Source: Acidobacteriota bacterium
Lineage (GTDB): Bacteria; Acidobacteriota; Terriglobia; Bryobacterales; Bryobacteraceae
Assembly (NCBI GenBank): GCA_026394095.1
Contig: JAPKYY010000133.1
Span: forward strand, 1-9,223
Reading direction: 5' to 3'
Length of the DNA: 9,223 nucleotides
A program made the translations under genes and the position numbers. The notes below the pieces were generated by a model, which was not told where the DNA came from, did not search any database, and saw nothing but the letters and a program-made list of their open reading frames with translations. Below are positions 1 through 6,524 of this stretch, piece after piece. How positions within the stretch are numbered: position 1 is the stretch's first letter; the number at the start of each line of letters is the position of its first letter.

Positions 1-2541
1 CTCGGGCCCGATGGCCAGCACCGCATAAACAGGGCTTTCAATCTCACCAGCCAGATCAGCCGTCACATAGGTCACCGGCATCAGGTTCTTGTGATAGATA
101 TTGCGAGCCTCACGGGTCGCAACCACAGTAGTAAGTTCCGCAATCGGCACCAGCGCGCCGCTCGATCCCGCCACTCGCATCTGCCGGATCCGGTCCAGAT
201 CCATCCGGTCTTGCTTGGCTAGGCGCACCGCAATCGGCACCGGCTCCTGCTCTTTCTCCTGATGCAGAATCCCGGCACTCTGGCCCATCGTCGCCATCCG
301 GATGCTGTCAGCAATCGCACTCTCGCTGATCCCGTGCAGCCCCGCCTTTTCGCGGTCGATCTTCAAATACTGCTTGGGCTGCTCAGCCTCGACATACCAG
401 TCAACATCAACGACGCCGCGAGTCTTCTCAAAGATCCTCATCAACTCCGCCGCCACCGCACGCTGGCCATCCTGCGTTGGCCCATACACTTCAGCCACCA
501 TCGTTGCCAGCACAGGGGGCCCGGGCGGCACTTCGGCCACCTGTATCTTCGCCCCCAGCGTATTCGCCAGCGGCAACAGCCGCGCCCGCACCTGCTTTGC
601 AATCTCGTGACTCTGCTGCTTGCGCTCATCCTTGCCCAGCAGGTTCACCTGGATGTCGGCAACGTTGGCACCAGCCCTCATGTAGTAATGCCTTACCAGC
701 CCGTTGAAGTTATGTGGTGCTGCGGTTCCGGCATAGGTCTGCGTATCCACTACCTCAGGCTGTTTGATCGCCTCGCGAGCCAGAATCTGCGCTACCCGCT
801 GGGTCTCTTCAAGTGCTGTTCCCTCCGGCATATTGAGAATCACTTGAAACTCGCTCTTGTTGTCAAAGGGAAGCATCTTCACTTCCACCAGATGTAGCGG
901 GAAAAGCAGCATCGATCCCGCCAGCAACACCACAACCACCAACAGGAAGCCACCGGTATAAACCGGCTGATGCAAGAGCTTGTCCATCCACCGGCGGTAG
1001 AGCCGGGTCACCAGGTCTTCGCGCTCGTCATGCACTCCATGCATCGCATGGCCATCAAGCAACTTCACCGCTGCCCAGGGGGTCACCAGGAACGCCACGA
1101 TCATCGAGAAGACCATCGCCGCCGTCGCCCCGATCGGAATCGGCCGCATGTAAGGCCCCATCAGCCCACCCACAAACGCCATCGGCAAAATCGCCGCAAT
1201 CACGGCCAGGGTCGCCAGAATCGTCGGGTTCCCCACCTCGTTCACCGCTTCGATCGCAACCTCAGAGAATGCCCTGGCGCGGTTCTCCGGCAGGCGGGCA
1301 TGACGCACAATATTCTCCACAACCACGATCGCGTCATCCACCAAAATGCCAATCGAGAAGATCAACGCAAACAGAGTGATCCGGTTCAGCGTATAGCCAT
1401 AGAGGTAGAACACAGTGAGAGTAAGTGCGAGCGTAACCGGCACTGCCGCAAATACCACCAGCGACTCTCGCCACCCCAGCACAAAGGCGATCAACACCAC
1501 CACCGACAACACCGCAATACCCATGTGCTTGAGCAACTCATTGCTCTTCTCGGCCGCCGTCTCGCCGTACTGCCGGCTGATCGTCACCTCGACATCAGAA
1601 GGAATCACCAGTCCCTTGGCCAACTCCACCTTGTGAAGCACTTCTTCAGCAACGGTAATCGCATTCGCTCCCTTGCGCTTGGCCACCGCAATCGTCACCG
1701 CCGGCTCAGCCGATTCACGCGATTGATGAAACACATACTCGCTCATCTCGGCACCGGTGTCTTCTACCTTCGCGAGGTCACGAAGATAAACCGGCTTGCC
1801 TCCAACAGCCCCCACCACCACAGCCTTCAGATCATCTGTACTCCGCAGAAAGTCGCCTGCCTCAACCACCCGCTCCTGGTTCTCGCGATGGATCCGCCCG
1901 GCTGAGAATCTCTGGTTGCTCCCACCAATTGCCCGCCAGATCATGGCTGCCGGAATCCGGTAAGCGTCCAGCTTTTCAAGATCGAGCGTCACTCGCATCT
2001 CCCGTCGCTGTCCGCCGATCAGATTCACCGACGAGACATCGGTCGCTTCTTTGATCGAGTCTTCCAGTTGGCTTGCCACCCGGCGCAGCTCAAACGGCCC
2101 ATACCGCTTGCTATGCAGCGTCAGCGCAAGAATCGGCACATCGTCAATCGACCGCAACTTCACCAGAGGCGTAGGAAAGCCAGTGCTTGAAGCCAGCTTC
2201 TGGTTCAACTTGACGATGCTCGCGCCCTCATCCTCGCCCACCTTGAAACGAACAATCACCAGCGCCTGCCCTGGCATAGACGTCGAGTAGACATACTCAA
2301 CACCCGGAATCTCCCAAAGCAGCTTCTCCATCGGCTTGGTTAGACGTTGTTCGATCTCAACCGGCGACAGCCCTGGCATTGCTGCCATCACATCCACCAT
2401 CGGCACCTGAATTTGAGGCTCCTCCTCGCGAGGTAGCATCCACACCGCAAACACACCCAGTGCTAGCGAAGCCCCCATAAACAAAGGCGTCAACTTCGAA
2501 TGAACGAAAGCCGCCGCAAGCCGTCCAGCCGGCCCACTCAT
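1..2541 (-). CDS. RND efflux pump permease (AcrB-like), C-terminus cut by window edge
   Basis: Inner-membrane proton-driven pump of a tripartite efflux system. The frame is open from ATG 2541 to the left edge, giving 847 residues of an expected ~1,040. After a short cytoplasmic N-terminus, TM1 (about residues 17-36) is followed by REEEPQI (38-44), then the first porter domain. TM2 begins near residue 337. TM4 carries the motif LVDDAIVVVEN with the acidic pair D402/D403, equivalent to AcrB D407/D408, the proton-relay residues. TM7 lies at about 529-548, then the second periplasmic half starts and is cut. The start overlaps the adaptor stop by 4 bp (ATGA), and a GAGG Shine-Dalgarno sits 7 nt upstream. 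The DD pair favours organic-compound (HAE-type) efflux over heavy-metal (HME-type) pumps, but the substrate cannot be read from sequence. No frameshift was seen in the stretches I translated. Confidence 0.95.
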   Translation of the reverse strand, partial: MSGPAGRLAAAFVHSKLTPLFMGASLALGVFAVWMLPREEEPQIQVPMVDVMAAMPGLSPVEIEQRLTKPMEKLLWEIPGVEYVYSTSMPGQALVIVRFKVGEDEGASIVKLNQKLASSTGFPTPLVKLRSIDDVPILALTLHSKRYGPFELRRVASQLEDSIKEATDVSSVNLIGGQRREMRVTLDLEKLDAYRIPAAMIWRAIGGSNQRFSAGRIHRENQERVVEAGDFLRSTDDLKAVVVGAVGGKPVYLRDLAKVEDTGAEMSEYVFHQSRESAEPAVTIAVAKRKGANAITVAEEVLHKVELAKGLVIPSDVEVTISRQYGETAAEKSNELLKHMGIAVLSVVVLIAFVLGWRESLVVFAAVPVTLALTLTVFYLYGYTLNRITLFALIFSIGILVDDAIVVVENIVRHARLPENRARAFSEVAIEAVNEVGNPTILATLAVIAAILPMAFVGGLMGPYMRPIPIGATAAMVFSMIVAFLVTPWAAVKLLDGHAMHGVHDEREDLVTRLYRRWMDKLLHQPVYTGGFLLVVVVLLAGSMLLFPLHLVEVKMLPFDNKSEFQVILNMPEGTALEETQRVAQILAREAIKQPEVVDTQTYAGTAAPHNFNGLVRHYYMRAGANVADIQVNLLGKDERKQQSHEIAKQVRARLLPLANTLGAKIQVAEVPPGPPVLATMVAEVYGPTQDGQRAVAAELMRIFEKTRGVVDVDWYVEAEQPKQYLKIDREKAGLHGISESAIADSIRMATMGQSAGILHQEKEQEPVPIAVRLAKQDRMDLDRIRQMRVAGSSGALVPIAELTTVVATREARNIYHKNLMPVTYVTADLAGEIESPVYAVLAIGPE

Positions 2542-3668
2542 TGCAACACCTCAACCGTCGCTCCATCTAGCATCTCGGCCGGCCCCTTCACCACAACCTT
2601 CTCCCCGGCCTTAAGGCCTGACAGCACTTCCCGCTTGCCGCCAATGACATCTCCAACCGACACCATGCGGGACCTTGCCTTAGCGCCCTCCACAACAAAC
2701 ACCATCTGCATCTGGCCGCTCTCATGAACGGCGAGGGCATCCACAGTCAGCACATCACGCTCACCCACAGCCCACTCTGCCTGCGCATAGGCCCCACTGC
2801 GCAGTCCCTGCATCGCTGGCAAGTCGGCTTTCACCGTGAGGCTGCGGGTTGAGGCATCAAGCGACGGAACAATCTCGCTTACCTTCACCTCTACCGCCTC
2901 GCGGTCTTCCACCCTAACTCGCACAGGCATCCCCAGCTTGATCCGCGAAGCCTGCGATTCTTCCACCTGCATCGCGACACGAAATCCACCCGCCGCCTCT
3001 ATCGTCAACAGCGGTGCGCCAGGCAGAGCCATTGCCCCCACTGCCGCTATCTTCTCGACTACCACGCCAGCAAACGGAGCCACCAGCGTCGCATAGCCGC
3101 GCTGCGTATTGGCCGAGCTTACGGCTTGATCGCCCTGAGCAATTCGCGCCTCCACCTGTGCTCGCCTCGATTGCGCCATCGCCACAGCCGACTCAGCCTG
3201 CTTCACTCGAGCATCAGCCTCATCCATCTCCTGCTGCGCTAGCGACTTCCGGTCAAACAGTCTTTTCAAACGCGCCTGTGTCGCGCGAGCCAACTCCAGT
3301 TGGGTCCGCGCCCCCTCAATCGCTGCCGCCGTCTCAGGCAACGCGCTTCGCGCTTCGAGCCTTGCGGCCTCAGCCTGTGCCGCTCCGGCCTGCAGTTGCT
3401 GCGAATCGATCACAACCAGCGTCTGCCCGGCTCTGACATTCTGGCCCGGTTCTACCATCACCTGTCGCACGACGCCCATGACCTGCGCTGCGATCACGCT
3501 GCGGGTGCGAGCCTCAACCGTGCCACTGGCCTTTGCGGTCAAAGCACTCGGCCCGCCTCCGACCACACTCACATCCACTTTCACCGGTGCAGCCGCAACT
3601 GCATCCTTCTTCTCATGCTGCGTCGAACAGGAGGCCAACAAAATCAATGCCCACAATGTATGTCTCAT
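2538..3668 (-). CDS. Membrane-fusion (HlyD/AcrA-like) lipoprotein adaptor of the efflux pump
   Basis: Periplasmic adaptor, 376 aa, linking the RND permease to the outer-membrane channel. The N-terminus has a signal peptide with lipobox L11-A12-S13-C14, so Cys14 is probably acylated and anchored in the inner membrane. The domains follow the usual adaptor order: first lipoyl half (about 48-90, with VEPGQNVRAGQTL), an alanine-rich alpha-helical hairpin predicted to be coiled coil (91-185), second lipoyl half (190-224, with APFAGVV), beta-barrel (about 228-300) and membrane-proximal domain to the end. The hairpin is of a length suited to contacting a TolC-type tip. The start overlaps the channel stop by 1 bp (TAATG), with GGAGG about 10 nt upstream inside the channel gene. 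The stop overlaps the pump start by 4 bp, so the three genes should be translationally coupled. Length and architecture are normal for the family. Confidence 0.95.
   Translation of the reverse strand: MRHTLWALILLASCSTQHEKKDAVAAAPVKVDVSVVGGGPSALTAKASGTVEARTRSVIAAQVMGVVRQVMVEPGQNVRAGQTLVVIDSQQLQAGAAQAEAARLEARSALPETAAAIEGARTQLELARATQARLKRLFDRKSLAQQEMDEADARVKQAESAVAMAQSRRAQVEARIAQGDQAVSSANTQRGYATLVAPFAGVVVEKIAAVGAMALPGAPLLTIEAAGGFRVAMQVEESQASRIKLGMPVRVRVEDREAVEVKVSEIVPSLDASTRSLTVKADLPAMQGLRSGAYAQAEWAVGERDVLTVDALAVHESGQMQMVFVVEGAKARSRMVSVGDVIGGKREVLSGLKAGEKVVVKGPAEMLDGATVEVLQ
2549..2552 (-). promoter_or_regulatory. Ribosome binding site of the RND permease gene
   Basis: GAGG lies 7 nt before ATG 2541, inside the last codons of the adaptor gene. 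It fixes the permease start and mirrors the arrangement at the channel/adaptor junction. Confidence 0.7.
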
Positions 3669-4984
3669 TACTGCAATACCTCCGAATCAGGTCCTAATTT
3701 GCCCAGTGCCGCAGCATGATTGAGTTGCGCCGATCGCACACCGTGTTGTGCTATTAACAGCCTCAGTCGTGCCTCGGTCATCGCAGTCTCCGTCCGCAAA
3801 AGCTCGGTCACATTCGCAAGCCCTGCCTCGTAGCGGTCCCTTGTAATGCGCAAGCTTTCTTCTCCAGCCGCAATTGCAGACTCGGCTGTCTCTACCCTTG
3901 CTCTGCTTGCCTCAAGCATCGTCTCGGCTTGCATTACCTCTACCTTCACTTGCCGCTGCATCGCTTTCTCGCTTGCTTCGGCTGCGCGCTGAGTCTCTAC
4001 CGCCATCCGTACCCGTGCCCGATCCGCTCCACCCGCATAGGGCGTCCAACGGAAGGTCACACCCGCCATCCAATTCGCTCCAGCTCTGGTGACGAAGCGT
4101 TGCCGGTCAGCTTCAAATCCAACTCGCAATCCCACTTGTGGCAAGAATGCAAGCCTGGCCATCTCCCCCTGCTGCCGGGCTGCATCAACCTGGAGCCGCC
4201 GCTGCTCCAACTCAGGCCGTTCTGCCAGGCCCGCCTCTGTTTGCTTCCCGGCCACACTAAGGCTTGTCGTCAATTCAAACGAAGCATCCTCGGCCGCACC
4301 AACCAACTCGCCTAAGACCCGTTCTGCAATTTTCGCCTCCGCCCTGCGCAGCAACAACTGCTCCTGCATTCCGGCTAAATGCACCTTTACCGATAAGGCA
4401 TCGGCTGCCGTCGAGCGCCCTGCATCCCTTACAGCCTCGGCTTGTCGCAAATCTGCCTCAGCCGCCTTCACCGCCTGCTCAGCCACCGGAACCGCTGCCC
4501 GCGTCAATTGAGCGTCCAGATAGGCCCTTGCCGTTCTGCTAGCCATCGCCAACTCTATCTGCCTCACACCCACCTGTGACGCCTTCCTTCCCGTCTCTGC
4601 AATCTCGATGGCCTTGCGCGTTCGCCCCGCATCCCACAAAACCTGCTCTGCACTCACCAGCGACTGAAAGTTGTTCAAGAAGTCAGGGCGGTTCAAGGAA
4701 TCGATCGCGAAGTTCTGGGCGCCAAACTTCCGCTGCGTCAGCAAAGATCCAAAGACAAAAACGGGATTGTTCGAATTCACCCAACTTTCCTGGTAATCCA
4801 CCTTTGGCAGAAGCCCAGCCCGGGCTTCCGGGATCCGCTCAGCCGATGCCCTTAGCATCGCTCGCGCTGATTCAACATTTGGATGACTGGCCACTGCTCG
4901 CCTCACCGCCTCCGACAGCGTCAGAGGATCAGCCGCCTCAAGCACAGCGCCGCTTACCAGAAGCATTAAGATCATGCTTTTCAT
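3668..4984 (-). CDS. TolC-family outer-membrane efflux channel
   Basis: Outer-membrane exit duct of the pump, 438 aa. A short signal peptide (residues 1 to about 18, cleavage near VLEA-ADP) precedes two outer-membrane-efflux-protein repeats, roughly 20-230 and 245-435. Family landmarks are LTLSEAVRRAVASHPNV at the start of repeat one, QVLWDAGR (114-121), and the repeat-two segment RYEAGLANVTELLRTET (384-400). Long alanine/glutamate-rich helices form the periplasmic tunnel. It is the first gene of the operon, before the adaptor and the pump. I take ATG 4984 as start: it supplies the only lysine of the signal peptide n-region, whereas Met4 and Met7 would give an uncharged one. There is no room for a Shine-Dalgarno because the -10 element ends 6 nt upstream, so translation may be leaderless. 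Confidence 0.95.
   Translation of the reverse strand: MKSMILMLLVSGAVLEAADPLTLSEAVRRAVASHPNVESARAMLRASAERIPEARAGLLPKVDYQESWVNSNNPVFVFGSLLTQRKFGAQNFAIDSLNRPDFLNNFQSLVSAEQVLWDAGRTRKAIEIAETGRKASQVGVRQIELAMASRTARAYLDAQLTRAAVPVAEQAVKAAEADLRQAEAVRDAGRSTAADALSVKVHLAGMQEQLLLRRAEAKIAERVLGELVGAAEDASFELTTSLSVAGKQTEAGLAERPELEQRRLQVDAARQQGEMARLAFLPQVGLRVGFEADRQRFVTRAGANWMAGVTFRWTPYAGGADRARVRMAVETQRAAEASEKAMQRQVKVEVMQAETMLEASRARVETAESAIAAGEESLRITRDRYEAGLANVTELLRTETAMTEARLRLLIAQHGVRSAQLNHAAALGKLGPDSEVLQ
3679..3683 (-). promoter_or_regulatory. Ribosome binding site of the adaptor gene
   Basis: GGAGG lies about 10 nt before ATG 3668, within the Glu-Val codons near the 3' end of the channel gene. It supports the chosen adaptor start and translational coupling. 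Confidence 0.75.
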
Positions 4985-4990
4985 GATTCA

Positions 4991-5016
4991 ACTATATGCT
5001 CATTCAATCATATAGT
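4991..5016. promoter_or_regulatory. Palindromic operator candidate over the efflux promoter
   Basis: Perfect 8-bp inverted repeat, ACTATATG (4991-4998) and CATATAGT (5009-5016), separated by 10 bp. One arm contains the -10 hexamer and the other overlaps the end of the -35 hexamer, so a bound dimer would block RNA polymerase. The size and placement suit a TetR- or PadR-type repressor of an efflux operon. No regulator gene is in the window, so the family is a guess. A second, shorter repeat (ATGATT 4983-4988, AATCAT 5006-5011) overlaps it. Confidence 0.6.
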
Positions 5017-5019
5017 CAA
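4991..5019 (-). promoter_or_regulatory. Promoter of the efflux operon, apparently leaderless
   Basis: Reading the minus strand, TTGACT (5019-5014, 5 of 6 to the sigma-70 -35 consensus) is followed after exactly 17 bp by TATAGT (4996-4991, 5 of 6 to the -10 consensus). The channel ATG begins 6 nt after the -10 element, at 4984. That is where transcription would be expected to start, on an A. The position implies an mRNA with little or no 5' leader. The motif match and spacing are seen directly; the start point is inferred. Confidence 0.75.
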
Positions 5020-5041
5020 CAACTGATCTTCTGAGTAGACG

Positions 5042-5073
5042 AAAAAACGCCGGTCGTTGCCGACCGGCGTTTT
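5042..5073 (-). terminator. Intrinsic terminator after the transpeptidase gene
   Basis: A 13-bp perfect stem (5044-5056 with 5061-5073, core CGCCGGTCG) closes a 4-nt loop. On the minus strand it ends in a run of six U residues, 18 nt after the transpeptidase stop codon. On the plus strand the trailing U run is only four long, so it may also work weakly in that direction. It isolates the efflux promoter immediately downstream from read-through. Confidence 0.9.
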
Positions 5074-5091
5074 ACGTAACTATTGGATTTG

Positions 5092-6357
5092 CTATTCGTT
5101 CTCAGGCATGTAAGCCGGAAGCGACTCACGTGCAATCACTGCATTCGGCGAAACAATCTGCGGATTCGATGCAAAGTAGCGCGACTCATTCAGCTTGCGG
5201 AAGACCTGCCCCGCAACGCCACTCGCCACCGGCCCGCTCACCAGCTTGCCGCCAGTCAACAATACCGTAACTACCAACTTGCGGTCTCCCACTTCGTTGA
5301 AGCTTCCAAACCACCCCAGGTGGGTCTTGTGATCGGAGTGCGTACATGTTCCAGTCTTGCCAAAGATCGGTTCATGATCTTCGTAGCCAGCCCGGCGTCC
5401 GGATCCAAAGTTCACAGAACCTTCCATTCCAGGACGGATCTCCTGAATCGCAGTTCCAATGTTTTCGATCTTCCTGCGTACCTGAGGAACAAAGGTCTCG
5501 ATCTCGGCTTGTGTACGCGGATACTGCAGATAGTACATCGTTCCACCATTGGCCACGGTGGTGAGGATTGAGCTTAACTGCAAAGGAGTCAGGTTGATAC
5601 CGTCTCCAAAACTCGTCATCATTCCGATGCCGCTTGGCACTTCTTTGCCGGGCCAGATTCCGGGCTGTTCACCAGGAATGTTCAAACCGGCCGTTTCACC
5701 CAAACCCAGCAGCTTTGCATAATAGGAAATCTTCTCGTAGCCGAGCTTCCTGCCGATCGAAGCAAAATAAGGATTGTTGCTGCGAGCCATTGCGGTGGTC
5801 ATATCGAGATAATCACGACGCCCAAGCTTTACTACCTTGTCTCGACTGTATTCACCTTCCATCACGCCCGCTACACCAGCCAGAATCTTGATCGTTGAGC
5901 AAGGTTGAAAGCCGTTTTGGAGTACCAGTTTCTGGTTTACCATGCTAAGAATCCGGCCATTGCTGGCATCAGATACGACAACGGCACCATTCAATCCATT
6001 CAACGCTTCTACTGCCGCACGGCGAATCGTCAGGTCTTCTCCGTCGATTACATCGCCTTCGGTGGCATCGGCGAAGTTTGGTACGGTCCAAAATCCAGCA
6101 TATGGACTATTGCGTTGCCGAAAGCGAGAGACCGGGGCGCGGCCCTTCGTGAATGACGCCTTCTTGAGGATGGGGGCATTCTTGGTTGTTTTTGTAAGAC
6201 GGGTCTTCGCCGGAGCGATTCTAGTGGGTGCCACTCGCTTTGCAGCGGACACCTTCTTAGCGGAACTCTTCTTTGCCGTTGCCGCCCGAACAGCACCGGG
6301 CGTGACAAATACGAGCAATGCTAGCAGTGCAGAAATGAAAACTCTGTTAAAGGCCAT
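5092..6357 (-). CDS. Exported stand-alone penicillin-binding transpeptidase-domain protein
   Basis: A 421-aa serine acyl-enzyme-fold protein expected in the periplasm. It has a signal peptide (1 to about 25, cleavage after AVRA), a Lys/Arg-rich tail (26-82: 18 basic residues, no acidic ones), then a transpeptidase domain (about 100-390). All three active-site motifs are present: SxxK as S154-T-I-K157, SxN as S193-N-N195, and KTG at 334-336. SFGDGINLTPLQL (249-261) and VANGG (268-272) match class B PBPs. The N-terminal PBP dimerisation domain and any glycosyltransferase domain are absent, and the protein is shorter than PBP2 or PBP3. It may be a DD-transpeptidase, a carboxypeptidase-like enzyme or a beta-lactam-reactive protein; the fold is certain, the reaction is not. 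Its only cysteines, C153 and C338, flank the active site as in class A carbapenemases. AAGGA lies 4 nt before the ATG. Confidence 0.9.
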   Translation of the reverse strand: MAFNRVFISALLALLVFVTPGAVRAATAKKSSAKKVSAAKRVAPTRIAPAKTRLTKTTKNAPILKKASFTKGRAPVSRFRQRNSPYAGFWTVPNFADATEGDVIDGEDLTIRRAAVEALNGLNGAVVVSDASNGRILSMVNQKLVLQNGFQPCSTIKILAGVAGVMEGEYSRDKVVKLGRRDYLDMTTAMARSNNPYFASIGRKLGYEKISYYAKLLGLGETAGLNIPGEQPGIWPGKEVPSGIGMMTSFGDGINLTPLQLSSILTTVANGGTMYYLQYPRTQAEIETFVPQVRRKIENIGTAIQEIRPGMEGSVNFGSGRRAGYEDHEPIFGKTGTCTHSDHKTHLGWFGSFNEVGDRKLVVTVLLTGGKLVSGPVASGVAGQVFRKLNESRYFASNPQIVSPNAVIARESLPAYMPENE

Positions 6358-6361
6358 GCTG

Positions 6362-6366
6362 TCCTT
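6362..6366 (-). promoter_or_regulatory. Ribosome binding site of the transpeptidase gene
   Basis: AAGGA lies 4 nt before ATG 6357. The spacing is slightly short, but it is the only purine-rich match near the start, and the signal peptide begins directly at this ATG. Confidence 0.6.
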
Positions 6367-6475
6367 ATTAGTCCTATCGTCGGATTTGGCCGAAACCGTA
6401 ATCCAATCAGGTCTGCCGCTTTGGAATTTGCCGTCAACAGAGACAGCGCTAACAAATCCAACCTTAACAAAAGAT

Positions 6476-6511
6476 TGGCCTTATGGCAATCTATGAAATT
6501 CCATAAGGCCA
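6476..6511. repeat. 11-bp perfect inverted repeat between aminotransferase and transpeptidase genes
   Basis: TGGCCTTATGG (6476-6486) and CCATAAGGCCA (6501-6511) are exact inverted copies with a 14-bp spacer. The repeat begins 13 nt after the aminotransferase stop. It covers the spacer and -10 region of the candidate transpeptidase promoter. It could be an operator or a weak terminator hairpin: in RNA the loop would be large, and only a broken U stretch (ATCTTTTGTT) follows. Confidence 0.7.
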
Positions 6512-6517
6512 TGTCAA
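6488..6517 (-). promoter_or_regulatory. Candidate promoter of the transpeptidase gene
   Basis: On the minus strand a perfect -35 hexamer TTGACA (6517-6512) is followed after 18 bp by TAGATT (6493-6488, 4 of 6 to the -10 consensus). Transcription would start near 6481, leaving a leader of about 124 nt before ATG 6357. It lies just downstream of the aminotransferase stop (6525), so the transpeptidase could be transcribed on its own or by read-through. Confidence 0.5.
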
Positions 6518-6524
6518 GTATTTT

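Noticed and set aside
262..1905. Long plus-strand open frames opposite the RND gene
   Set aside because: They are rich in His, Arg and Pro and have no family motifs. They are antisense shadows of a clearly coding minus-strand frame with AcrB landmarks.
1..2541. Heavy-metal (CzcA-type) efflux assignment
   Set aside because: The TM4 motif is VDDAIVVVEN with two adjacent aspartates, as in drug-type RND pumps, and no metal-binding histidine-rich proteins accompany it.
5092..6357. Calling the transpeptidase-domain protein a class A or class D beta-lactamase
   Set aside because: The SxN and KTG contexts and the SFGDGINLTPLQL segment match class B PBP transpeptidases, and no class A Glu166 omega-loop motif is evident. 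Only the cysteine pair resembles carbapenemases.
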